Positions 16,596 to 24,850 of a stretch of DNA of 41,748 nt are shown in pieces. This DNA is from Prevotella sp. (lineage in GTDB: Bacteria > Bacteroidota > Bacteroidia > Bacteroidales > Bacteroidaceae). The DNA lies in the NCBI GenBank assembly GCA_017940545.1, contig JAGAYI010000023.1, forward strand, positions 1 to 41,748, given 5' to 3'. Position 1 is the first letter of the stretch; each line of letters opens with the position of its first letter. The notes below the pieces were generated by a model, which ran no database searches, was not told where the DNA came from, and worked only from the letters and a program-made list of their open reading frames with translations. A program made the translations under genes and the position numbers.

Positions 16596-17141
16596 ATGTA
16601 TATTGCACAGGAATTAAGGAAAAAGAATATTGCCGAGTACCTGCTGTATATGTGGCAGATAGAGGATACCATTCGTGCCTTCGACTGCTCTTTGCCGCGC
16701 ATCCGGCGTGAATATATAGACCGTTTCGGTTACAATGAAGAGCAAAAAGAAGAAGAACTCGACTGGTTTGGTAACCTAATCAGAATGATGAATACAGAGG
16801 GCTGTCGTGAAAAGGGCCATTTGCAAATCAATCAGGTTACACTCCAGCAGTTGGAAGAGTTGCATAGCCAGTTGTTGGCATCAACGAAGTTCCCCTTTTA
16901 TAATGCAGAGTATTATAAAGTGTTGCCTTATATCGTAGAGCTGCGCAACCGTGGTGCCCATAAGGAGGAAAACGAAATAGAAACATGTTTTAACTCGCTT
17001 TATGGTGTCATGATGCTGCGTTTGCAGAAAAAGGACATTACACCTAACACACAACATGCCGTCAAGGAAATCACCACCCTGATAGGAATGTTGAACGACT
17101 ATTATTTAAAAGACAAAGAAACCCCCTTGCAATTCGAATAA
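16596..17141 (+). CDS. DUF4924 family protein
   Basis: 181 residues, largely helical, beginning MYIAQELRKKNIAEYLLYMWQ, a pattern I recognise from the Bacteroidota-specific DUF4924 family. No signal peptide or membrane helix. It lies between the LysE-type gene (28 bases upstream) and rfbD (start 2 bases after its stop), so it is probably in one operon with both. Function unknown. Confidence 0.8.
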   Translation: MYIAQELRKKNIAEYLLYMWQIEDTIRAFDCSLPRIRREYIDRFGYNEEQKEEELDWFGNLIRMMNTEGCREKGHLQINQVTLQQLEELHSQLLASTKFPFYNAEYYKVLPYIVELRNRGAHKEENEIETCFNSLYGVMMLRLQKKDITPNTQHAVKEITTLIGMLNDYYLKDKETPLQFE

Positions 17142-17143
17142 TT

Positions 17144-18010
17144 ATGAATATCTTAGTAACAGGCTGTCGAGGCCAATTAGGAAATGAAATGCAATTGCTG
17201 GAGAAGGAACATCCCCAGCATACTTATTTTAATACTGACGTGGAAGAGTTGGACATCAGCAACCAGTTGGCCGTGGGGCATTTTGTGGCAGTCAATAAAA
17301 TTGACGGAATCGTGAATTGTGCCGCTTATACCGCTGTTGACAAGGCTGAGAGTGACAAGGAATTAGCTACGACGCTCAATACCATTGCGCCGGCCTATTT
17401 GGCTGCCGCGGTGGAGAAACGTGGTGGTTGGATGATTCAGATATCTACTGATTACGTGTTTGACGGCACCAAGCACACGCCATACGTGGAGACAGACACT
17501 CCCTGTCCGAACAGTGTTTATGGGTCAACAAAACTGGCTGGCGAACTGGGCGTATCGAAGTTCTGCAGGCAGGCTATGATCATCCGTACGGCATGGCTGT
17601 ATTCGACCTTCGGTAACAACTTCGTGAAGACCATGATACGTTTAGGTAGAGAGAAAACGGAACTGGGTGTTATCTTTGACCAGATAGGCACACCGACCTA
17701 TGCACGTGATTTGGCCCGTGTCATCTTCACCGCCATAGAGCAGGGCGTAAAGCCTGGTGTCTATCATTTCTCCAACGAGGGAGTTATCTCATGGTATGAC
17801 TTTACAAAGGCCATCCATCGTCTGGCAGGCATCTCCACCTGTCAGGTGCGTCCGTTACACACCAGCGAATACCCCACGCCAGCCAACCGTCCGCATTACT
17901 CGGTACTTGACAAGACCAAGCTGAAGCAGACCTATGACATAGAGGTGCCGTACTGGGAAGAGAGCCTCGCAGAGTGTGTAAAGAAACTATGCTCCCTAAG
18001 TTCTTTGTGA
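17144..18010 (+). CDS. rfbD: dTDP-4-dehydrorhamnose reductase
   Basis: 288 residues, an extended short-chain dehydrogenase. GCRGQLGNEM is the NAD(P)-binding loop, YVFDGTKH and YGSTKLAGE supply the catalytic Tyr-x3-Lys. It makes dTDP-L-rhamnose, a precursor of surface polysaccharide. RfbA, the first enzyme of the pathway, is 12 kb away at 29827-30702; RfbB and RfbC are not in the window. Starts 2 bases after the DUF4924 stop. Confidence 0.93.
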   Translation: MNILVTGCRGQLGNEMQLLEKEHPQHTYFNTDVEELDISNQLAVGHFVAVNKIDGIVNCAAYTAVDKAESDKELATTLNTIAPAYLAAAVEKRGGWMIQISTDYVFDGTKHTPYVETDTPCPNSVYGSTKLAGELGVSKFCRQAMIIRTAWLYSTFGNNFVKTMIRLGREKTELGVIFDQIGTPTYARDLARVIFTAIEQGVKPGVYHFSNEGVISWYDFTKAIHRLAGISTCQVRPLHTSEYPTPANRPHYSVLDKTKLKQTYDIEVPYWEESLAECVKKLCSLSSL

Positions 18011-18042
18011 GCCAAGCGACAAAGCCGAGCGAGGAAACCATA

Positions 18043-18112
18043 GGGGTCTGAACAAGCGCAGTTCCCCAAGTACAAATAATTAACAGGTCTGATAACCGCT
18101 TGTTCAGACCCC
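18043..18112. repeat. 70-bp element with 16-bp perfect terminal inverted repeats
   Basis: Arms 18043-18058 and 18097-18112 (GGGGTCTGAACAAGCG and its exact complement) enclose 38 bases. ATA occurs directly outside both arms, which could be a 3-bp target duplication. There is no T-run after it, so it does not look like a terminator. It fits a tiny MITE or REP-like unit, or a structured 5' leader of prfC. Confidence 0.6.
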
Positions 18113-18125
18113 ATACCCCAAGCTT

Positions 18126-18131
18126 AGGAGG
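18126..18131 (+). promoter_or_regulatory. Shine-Dalgarno site of prfC
   Basis: AGGAGG, 6 bases before the ATG at 18138. Nearly all other starts in this window lack such a site, as expected for Bacteroidota. Confidence 0.6.
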
Positions 18132-18137
18132 CTCAGA

Positions 18138-19727
18138 ATGAATCAAGAGATAGAAAGAAGAAGAACCTTTGCAATTATTTCGCACCCTGACGCTGGTAAG
18201 ACCACGCTGACCGAGAAGTTCCTGCTTTTCGGCGGACAGATACAGGTGGCCGGTGCAGTAAAGAACAACAAAATTAAAAAGACGGCTACCAGCGACTGGA
18301 TGGATATAGAGAAACAACGTGGTATCTCGGTCAGCACTTCCGTGATGGAGTTCGACTACACCCCCGACGGTTCGGACATTGAATATAAGGTGAACATCCT
18401 CGACACCCCCGGCCACCAGGATTTTGCCGAAGACACCTACCGTACGCTGACGGCTGTTGATTCTGCCATCATTGTAGTCGATGGTGCCAAGGGTGTGGAG
18501 ACACAAACCCGTAAGCTCATGTCTGTTTGCCGCATGAGAAATACTCCCGTCATCATCTTTATTAATAAGATGGATCGTGAAGGTCGTGACCCGTTTGACC
18601 TTTTGGACGAGTTGGAGCAGGAACTGGAAATTAAGGTACGTCCCCTCAGCTGGCCTATCAACCAAGGTGCCAAATTTAAGGGGGTCTATAATATTTATGA
18701 ACAAAAGCTCGATCTCTTCACGCCTGATAAACAGCGCGTGACCGAAAAGGTCAGCGTAGATATTGCTTCGGCAGAGCTTGATGTCCGAATTGGTGAGCAG
18801 GATGCTGCCAAACTCCGTGAAGATCTGGAACTTGTTGATGGCGTATATCCTGAATTTGATGTCGAAACTTACCGTTCGGCAGAAGTCGCACCCGTGTTTT
18901 TCGGCTCCGCGCTCAACAACTTTGGCGTACAGGAACTGTTGAACTGTTTTGTGCAGATAGCTCCAAGTCCGAAACCCACCAAGGCGGAGGAACGCATGGT
19001 GGACCCTGTGGAGCAGAAATTTACCGGCTTCATCTTCAAGATTACTGCTAACATAGACCCCAATCACCGCTCATGTATTGCCTTCTGCAAGGTCTGCTCA
19101 GGAAAGTTCCAGCGCAACCAACCCTATCTGCATGTGCGTCAGGGAAAGATGTTACGCTTCTCTTCTCCCACGCAGTTCATGGCTCAGCGCAAGTCAACGA
19201 TTGACGAGGCATGGCCTGGTGATATCGTCGGGCTACCAGATACGGGAGGCCTGTTCAAGATTGGTGATACGCTGACAGAAGGTGAGCAGTTGCATTTCCG
19301 TGGGCTGCCCTCGTTCTCGCCTGAGCTGTTCAAATATATTGAGAATGATGACCCGATGAAGTCCAAACAATTGCAGAAGGGAATCGACCAGTTGATGGAT
19401 GAGGGTGTTGCCCAGTTGTTCGTCAATCAGTTTAATAACCGGAAAATTATCGGCACCGTAGGTCAGCTGCAGTTTGAGGTTATTCAGTACCGTCTGGAGA
19501 ATGAGTATAATGCCAAGTGCCGTTGGGAACCTGTCCACCTATATAAAGCCTGCTGGATAGAAAGTGACGACGACAAGGAACTGGAGAACTTCAAAAAGCG
19601 CAAGTACCAGTATATGGCAAAAGACAAGGATGGACGTGATGTCTTCTTGGCTGATTCTGGCTATATGCTCCAAATGGCTCAGCAGGACTTCGAAAACATC
19701 AAGTTCCATTTCACCAGCGAGTTTTAA
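18138..19727 (+). CDS. prfC: Peptide chain release factor 3
   Basis: 529 residues, the standard RF3 length. The GTPase motifs are SHPDAGKTT (G1), DTPGHQDF (G3) and NKMDR (G4). RF3 removes RF1/RF2 from the ribosome after termination. The upstream region is unusual: a perfect inverted repeat at 18043-18112 and a canonical Shine-Dalgarno site. A long antisense frame across its 5' half is a shadow. Confidence 0.96.
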   Translation: MNQEIERRRTFAIISHPDAGKTTLTEKFLLFGGQIQVAGAVKNNKIKKTATSDWMDIEKQRGISVSTSVMEFDYTPDGSDIEYKVNILDTPGHQDFAEDTYRTLTAVDSAIIVVDGAKGVETQTRKLMSVCRMRNTPVIIFINKMDREGRDPFDLLDELEQELEIKVRPLSWPINQGAKFKGVYNIYEQKLDLFTPDKQRVTEKVSVDIASAELDVRIGEQDAAKLREDLELVDGVYPEFDVETYRSAEVAPVFFGSALNNFGVQELLNCFVQIAPSPKPTKAEERMVDPVEQKFTGFIFKITANIDPNHRSCIAFCKVCSGKFQRNQPYLHVRQGKMLRFSSPTQFMAQRKSTIDEAWPGDIVGLPDTGGLFKIGDTLTEGEQLHFRGLPSFSPELFKYIENDDPMKSKQLQKGIDQLMDEGVAQLFVNQFNNRKIIGTVGQLQFEVIQYRLENEYNAKCRWEPVHLYKACWIESDDDKELENFKKRKYQYMAKDKDGRDVFLADSGYMLQMAQQDFENIKFHFTSEF

Positions 19728-19765
19728 TATTTAAAGTAAAAACGATTAATTTATAAAAATCTGAG

Positions 19766-20347
19766 GTGACACGCGAAGAAGATATCAAGAAAGCTGTGGA
19801 AGTATTAAAAAAGGGTGGGGTGATACTCTATCCGACTGACACGGTGTGGGGCATTGGTTGTGATGCTACCAATGAGGAAGCTGTGAAAAGGGTTTACCAA
19901 ATAAAAAAACGTGAGGATTCGAAAGCACTGATATGCCTGGTGGATTCAGATGCGCGACTGCAACGATATGTGAGACAAGTGCCCGACGTGGCATGGCAAC
20001 TCATTGACAGTCTGAGTGAGGGCAACGTGAAACCCACCACGCTGATTTTGGACGGGGCGGTGAACCTGGCTCCGAACCTCATTGCCGAGGACGGAAGTAT
20101 TGCCCTGCGCATTACACAGGAACCCTTCTCAAAAGAACTTTGCTATAGATTTCAGAAAGCCTTGGTATCAACCAGCGCTAATATCAGTGGTCAGCCAGCT
20201 GCGCAAAACTACTGCGATATTGTGCCTGAACTGTTGGGTGCCGTTGACTATGTCTGCTGGAGCCGGCGACAAGAGCACAAACCGCACCAGCCAAGCAGCA
20301 TCATCAGACTGAAGGCTGATGGAGAGGTAAGCATCATTCGCAAATAG
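19766..20347 (+). CDS. Sua5/YciO/YrdC-type threonylcarbamoyl-AMP synthase
   Basis: 193 residues beginning at GTG (19766). YPTDTVWGIGCD, KKREDSKALICLV and STSANISGQPA are the family blocks that bind threonine, bicarbonate and ATP. The enzyme makes threonylcarbamoyl-AMP for the t6A37 modification of tRNA. The length fits TsaC-like members without the Sua5 C-terminal domain. It lies between prfC and the ClC gene, in a run of + strand genes. Confidence 0.92.
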   Translation: MTREEDIKKAVEVLKKGGVILYPTDTVWGIGCDATNEEAVKRVYQIKKREDSKALICLVDSDARLQRYVRQVPDVAWQLIDSLSEGNVKPTTLILDGAVNLAPNLIAEDGSIALRITQEPFSKELCYRFQKALVSTSANISGQPAAQNYCDIVPELLGAVDYVCWSRRQEHKPHQPSSIIRLKADGEVSIIRK

Positions 20348-20364
20348 GTATTTATAATCAAGTA

Positions 20365-22170
20365 ATGAGAGATACACGAGTCCTGACACGACCTGCATGG
20401 CTTGAAAAGCTACACGTTTGGCGCTGTGAACATATTAGCGACAAGCTGTTTATCATTATTCTGGCATTGTTGGTTGGTTTCTTTGCCGCAGTGGCTGCGT
20501 TCGTCCTACACTCTCTTATTAACCAGATTTCAGCTTTGCTGACTGGGCAGGTAGATAGTACAGGTGCAAACTGGCTCTATCTGGTGTTGCCAGTTATCGG
20601 CATTTATCTCACGTCGCTCTTCGTACGTTACATTGTCAGAGATGATATCTCACACGGCATTACGCGGATTCTTTATGCCATATCAGCGAAGCGAAGCCGC
20701 TTGAAACCTCATAATACTTGGTCGTCGGTAGTGGCATCGGCAATAACGATTGCCTTTGGTGGCTCGGTGGGTGCTGAGGCTCCTATTGTGCTGACAGGCA
20801 GTGCTATAGGCTCAAATATCGGACAATTGTTGCGACTTGACAGCCGTACACTAATGCTGCTGATGGGTTGTGGCGCGGCAGGTGCTATTGCAGGAATCTT
20901 CAAAGCACCAATAGCAGGTTTGGTCTTTACGTTGGAAGTCTTAATGATAGACTTGACGATGGCATCGCTCCTACCTATTCTGGTGTCGTGTGTGACAGCA
21001 ACCTGTTTTACCTATATATTTAGTGGCGACACCACCTTATTTTCCTTTCATATTGACTCCGACTGGACGGTGGAGCGTGTTCCGGCTACGGTGCTGCTGG
21101 GCGTATTTTGTGGGTTGGTGAGTCTGTATTTTATTCGTATGATGACGGCCACAGAGGGTATGTTTGCTCATTTCAAGGACAGACCCTATCTGCGTTTGCT
21201 CATTGGAGGTTCCATGCTGAGTCTGCTGATTTTCCTTTTTCCCAGTCTGTATGGTGAGGGGTACCAGTCAATCAGTCTGCTGCTGAATGGCAGGACGGAG
21301 GCTGACTGGAACCAGATATTAGATGGCTCACTTTTCTATGGACATAGTGAACTGCTGTTGGCCTATCTGGCTTTTGTATTGTTTACAAAGGTGTATGCCA
21401 CTTCGGCCACAAATGGTGCCGGTGGCGTTGGCGGAACTTTTGCACCAAGTTTGTTTATCGGTTGTTTTGCCGGTTTTCTTTTTGCCCGCCTATGGAATGA
21501 AAACAGCATAGGAGTCTATATACCAGAGAAGAACTTTGCCCTATTGGGCATGGCTGGTGTTATGTCGGGAGTGATGCATGCTCCGCTGACAGGCATCTTT
21601 CTGATAGCAGAAATAACAAGTGGCTATAACCTCTTCATGCCGTTGATGATTACCTCGGTTTGTGCTTATTTGACCATTATTATTTTTGAGCCACATAGTA
21701 TTTATGGTATGAGATTGGCTAAACAGGGAAAACTGATCACCCACCATACAGACCATGCTGTCTTGACATTGATGAGTCTTGACTCAGTCATAGACCGTGA
21801 CTATATGGCTGTAAACCCTGACATGGAACTGGGAGATATTGTACACAAGATTTCTCAGAGTCATAACAGTCAGTTGCCAGTTCTTGATGAGGCAGGTGTG
21901 CTGTTGGGCGAAATTGACATCAGCCGAATCAGAAATGTCGTGTTCCGTATTGAACTTTACCATCATTTTAGGGCTTCGCAACTCATGACGCAACCGGCCG
22001 AAACGCTTAACGATACTCAGTCAATGGCTGAAGTCATGAAAGCCTTTGATTCTACAGGTGCAGGATGGCTGCCTGTGCTGGATGCTGAACGGCATCTGAA
22101 AGGATATATTTCCCGTCAGCGAATCTACGGAATGTATCGCAAGATGGTTGCAGACATGAGTCAGGAGTGA
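20365..22170 (+). CDS. ClC-family chloride channel/antiporter with CBS pair
   Basis: 601 residues. About ten to twelve hydrophobic segments occupy residues 20-430. GGSVGAEAPIV carries the gating glutamate of the ClC filter (a variant of GREGP), and GVGGTFAPSLFIG is the GxFxP motif. The C-terminal 130 residues contain two CBS domains (YMAVNPDMELGDIV and LMTQPAETLNDTQS), which usually bind adenine nucleotides. It should move chloride, perhaps with proton exchange, across the inner membrane. It starts 17 bases after the Sua5-like gene. Confidence 0.92.
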   Translation: MRDTRVLTRPAWLEKLHVWRCEHISDKLFIIILALLVGFFAAVAAFVLHSLINQISALLTGQVDSTGANWLYLVLPVIGIYLTSLFVRYIVRDDISHGITRILYAISAKRSRLKPHNTWSSVVASAITIAFGGSVGAEAPIVLTGSAIGSNIGQLLRLDSRTLMLLMGCGAAGAIAGIFKAPIAGLVFTLEVLMIDLTMASLLPILVSCVTATCFTYIFSGDTTLFSFHIDSDWTVERVPATVLLGVFCGLVSLYFIRMMTATEGMFAHFKDRPYLRLLIGGSMLSLLIFLFPSLYGEGYQSISLLLNGRTEADWNQILDGSLFYGHSELLLAYLAFVLFTKVYATSATNGAGGVGGTFAPSLFIGCFAGFLFARLWNENSIGVYIPEKNFALLGMAGVMSGVMHAPLTGIFLIAEITSGYNLFMPLMITSVCAYLTIIIFEPHSIYGMRLAKQGKLITHHTDHAVLTLMSLDSVIDRDYMAVNPDMELGDIVHKISQSHNSQLPVLDEAGVLLGEIDISRIRNVVFRIELYHHFRASQLMTQPAETLNDTQSMAEVMKAFDSTGAGWLPVLDAERHLKGYISRQRIYGMYRKMVADMSQE

Positions 22171-22217
22171 CAACTATTTGACCATTTTATAATTATACCA
22201 TTTTATTATTTGAGGAG

Positions 22218-23204
22218 ATGCAAAAAAAGGATTTACGTATAGTGTTTATGGGAACACCCGAGTTTGCCGTGCCGACGTTGAAAGCTATGGTGGAGCAGGG
22301 ATACAATGTGGTAGCTGTAGTAACACAGCCTGACAAACCTGTAGGGCGACATGGGAGTGTGTTGCAGGCATCGGCTGTAAAGCAGTATGCGCAGAGTGTG
22401 GGACTACCGGTCTTACAACCTTTGAAGATGAAGGACCCTGCTTTTGTGGAGCAGTTGCAGTCCTATCAGGCAAATCTGCAGGTGGTTGTTGCTTTTCGAA
22501 TGCTGCCAGAAGTAGTGTGGGCTATGCCGGAATATGGAACCTTTAATGTACATGCAGCCCTGTTGCCTCAATACCGAGGTGCTGCTCCCATCAACTGGGC
22601 CATTATTCATGGCGAACAGCAGACGGGTGTGAGCACTTTTTTCTTGGATCATGACATAGATACGGGGCGAGTGATTATGCAAAAGTCGTTCGACATTCCA
22701 CAGGATGCCGATGTGGAATACGTTTATGACGGACTGATGGCCCTGGGGGCAGATATCTGCATGGAGACGATAGAACGTATTATAGCTGCCGATGGGTACC
22801 CTGAGAGCATTCCGCAGGACCAGCTGATGACTGCAGGTCAGGAACTGAGGCCGGCTCCCAAACTGTTCAAGGAGAACTGTTGTATTGACTGGAATGCCGA
22901 TGCTGAGAAAGTGAGAAATTTTGTAAGAGGGCTTTCGCCTGTTCCTGGAGCCTGGACAACGCTGGTGGCACCCGACGGACATGAAACGGTGCTGAAAATA
23001 TACAAAGCGCACGTGATATGTTGTGAGAATGTCAGTTCAGCCATAGGAACCATTGTAAAAGTGTCGCGGAACATGACGGCTGTGGTGGCAGGGAAGAAAA
23101 CCCTACTGGCCATTGATGAACTCCAGTTGGCAGGAAAGAAACGCATGAATATAACAGACTTCATGAACGGCATTAAAGAAATTGAAAATTATTTTGTAAA
23201 ATGA
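22218..23204 (+). CDS. fmt: Methionyl-tRNA formyltransferase
   Basis: 328 residues. MGTPEFAVPTL at the N-terminus, NVHAALLPQYRGAAPI with the catalytic Asn/His, and HDIDTG with the aspartate are diagnostic. It formylates initiator Met-tRNA with 10-formyl-THF. It belongs to the + strand run prfC to rpe. Confidence 0.96.
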   Translation: MQKKDLRIVFMGTPEFAVPTLKAMVEQGYNVVAVVTQPDKPVGRHGSVLQASAVKQYAQSVGLPVLQPLKMKDPAFVEQLQSYQANLQVVVAFRMLPEVVWAMPEYGTFNVHAALLPQYRGAAPINWAIIHGEQQTGVSTFFLDHDIDTGRVIMQKSFDIPQDADVEYVYDGLMALGADICMETIERIIAADGYPESIPQDQLMTAGQELRPAPKLFKENCCIDWNADAEKVRNFVRGLSPVPGAWTTLVAPDGHETVLKIYKAHVICCENVSSAIGTIVKVSRNMTAVVAGKKTLLAIDELQLAGKKRMNITDFMNGIKEIENYFVK

Positions 23205-23267
23205 TATACTAAAACGGCGTGTGGGACGTTAAATATTATAGACAATCAAAATAAAAGATTATTGCCT

Positions 23268-23396
23268 ATGAAGTATTTTACTCCCGACGCTCTTAAACCA
23301 AGTGAAAAGACCCTGAGACTCATCAAGGAAATAGCCCGTTCTTATCGTGTAGCCAAAATGGCTAATGGAGCGGAAGTTTCTTTTTGTCTTAATTAA
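23268..23396 (+). CDS. Small conserved-looking protein (42 aa)
   Basis: ATG at 23268 encodes a 42-residue basic protein starting MKYFTPDALKPSEKTLRLIK, with the core ARSYRVAKMANG, ending SFCLN. It fills the gap between fmt and rpe, 64 bases after fmt and 12 before rpe. Codon use is like its neighbours and there is no signal peptide. I have an impression of having seen this sort of ORF in other Prevotella genomes but cannot name it. Confidence 0.65.
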   Translation: MKYFTPDALKPSEKTLRLIKEIARSYRVAKMANGAEVSFCLN

Positions 23397-23408
23397 ACTA
23401 TTTAGAGC

Positions 23409-24056
23409 ATGACAAAAGTTTCCCCATCGTTGTTAGCAGCAGATTTTCTTCATTTAGAGAAAGACTTGCAGATGATTAACCGTAGCGATGCTGACTGGTT
23501 GCATCTGGATGTGATGGATGGTGTTTTTGTGCCGAACATTTCTTTCGGATTTCCTGTCCTTGAAGATGTCGCAAAGGCCTGTGACAAACCGCTTGACGTG
23601 CATTTCATGATAGTAAAGCCAGAGCGTTACATTAAGCAGACCGCGAAGTTGGGAGCAATGATGATGAATGTACATTACGAGGCATGTACCCATCTGCATC
23701 GTACGGTACAGGAAATTCACGATGCCGGCATGAAGGCAGGTGTAACGTTGAACCCCTCTACGCCCGTCTCAATGTTGGAGGACATCATTGGTGATGTGGA
23801 AATGGTATTATTGATGAGTGTTAATCCGGGCTTTGGCGGACAGAAGTTTATTGAGAACACCATCGACAAAGTCAGAAAACTGCGTCGTCTCATTGAGGAG
23901 AAAGGTTGTCATACCCTGATAGAGGTGGATGGCGGTGTGCAGGGAGAAACTGCTCCGCGACTGGTAGCTGCTGGCGTTGACGTACTTGTCAGTGGAAGCT
24001 ATGTGTTCAAGAGTCCAACACCAGAGCAGACCATACACGAATTGAGAATGTTGTAA
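23409..24056 (+). CDS. rpe: Ribulose-phosphate 3-epimerase
   Basis: 215 residues. LHLDVMDGVFVPN has a metal and catalytic aspartate, VHYEA, VNPGFGGQKF and VDGGV complete the active site and phosphate grip. It interconverts ribulose-5-P and xylulose-5-P, linking to the tkt and rpiB genes at the other side of the window. Its stop codon abuts that of the convergent sigma factor gene with no base between. Confidence 0.96.
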   Translation: MTKVSPSLLAADFLHLEKDLQMINRSDADWLHLDVMDGVFVPNISFGFPVLEDVAKACDKPLDVHFMIVKPERYIKQTAKLGAMMMNVHYEACTHLHRTVQEIHDAGMKAGVTLNPSTPVSMLEDIIGDVEMVLLMSVNPGFGGQKFIENTIDKVRKLRRLIEEKGCHTLIEVDGGVQGETAPRLVAAGVDVLVSGSYVFKSPTPEQTIHELRML

Positions 24057-24659
24057 TCAAGCGTATTCCACCTTCAGCTGAATGTCGTACTTTCTGGCCA
24101 TGCGACGCAGGTTGAGGATAGCATATCTCATACGTCCAAGAGCAGTATTGATGCTGACTCCCGTAATTTCGGCTATCTCTTTGAATGACAGGTCTTGATA
24201 CATACGCATATAAACCACTTCGCGTTGTGAAGCAGGAAGGCTGTCCATCATGTGGCGTACGTCATTCATGACCTGATGATTTACCATTTGCATTTCCCGA
24301 TTCATGACCATAACTTCCTGTCCTGCCAGGTTGCTCAGGTCGTTTTCTGCATTGGGTTCTATTACCCGTTCCGTTTTCTGTACCCTATAAAGATCCATAA
24401 TGATATTATGGGCAATACGGTTCATCCAGTATGAGAACTTTCCGGAGTTCGTATAATAACCTTGCTGTAGTTTTGTTATGATTTTTACAAAAGTGTCTTG
24501 GAAGATGTCATTAGCCAGTTCCTGGTCATGAACCATGAACATGATGTAGTCAAAAAGCTTTTGCTGATTACGTGCTAATAACTCATCAAACGCGCTATTG
24601 TCTCCATCAACATAACGTAGGGCCAACTCTTCGTCAGTCATTTCTGTGAATCTTCTCAT
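24057..24659 (-). CDS. ECF-type RNA polymerase sigma factor
   Basis: 200 residues. Region 2 is seen in ELANDIFQDTFVKI and FSYWMNRIAHNIIMD; region 4 in LPASQREVVYMR followed by LSFKEIAEITGVSINTALG, a helix-turn-helix that reads the -35 element. No anti-sigma gene lies next to it. It has its own consensus promoter at 24742-24773. The regulon is unknown. Confidence 0.93.
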   Translation of the reverse strand: MRRFTEMTDEELALRYVDGDNSAFDELLARNQQKLFDYIMFMVHDQELANDIFQDTFVKIITKLQQGYYTNSGKFSYWMNRIAHNIIMDLYRVQKTERVIEPNAENDLSNLAGQEVMVMNREMQMVNHQVMNDVRHMMDSLPASQREVVYMRMYQDLSFKEIAEITGVSINTALGRMRYAILNLRRMARKYDIQLKVEYA

Positions 24660-24741
24660 TGCTTACTCATTTTTTGTTGAGTAGATCTTTGTCGATAGGC
24701 GTTTTTTAGTTGTTTTATTAAAATTATTATATTAGTGCGTG

Positions 24742-24773
24742 CAAAAGTAGCTAAAAAGAGTGAAAATGCCAAA
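24742..24773 (-). promoter_or_regulatory. Promoter of the ECF sigma gene
   Basis: On the - strand: TTTG (24770-24773), 20-base spacer, TACTTTTG (24742-24749). Full consensus match, with a leader of about 75 bases. A divergent TATCTTTG for the + gene lies at 24813-24820. Confidence 0.75.
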
Positions 24774-24812
24774 TTTTTCTGTCAAAAAGTGCTTTTCTTG
24801 GCAGATTTAATT

Positions 24813-24820
24813 TATCTTTG
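24813..24820 (+). promoter_or_regulatory. -7 element of the kinase-nucleotidyltransferase gene
   Basis: TATCTTTG on the + strand, 30 bases before the ATG. No clear TTTG at the usual distance upstream, so the call is weaker. Confidence 0.5.
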
Positions 24821-24850
24821 TGACAAATTTACTGATATTTCCATAAGACA

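Noticed and set aside
18043-18112. Invertible promoter
   Set aside because: The segment between the repeats is only 38 bases, contains no TAnnTTTG on either strand, and no site-specific invertase gene is near.
17802-19067. 421-residue open frame on the - strand
   Set aside because: Runs antisense to rfbD and prfC, both certain; no motif or promoter.
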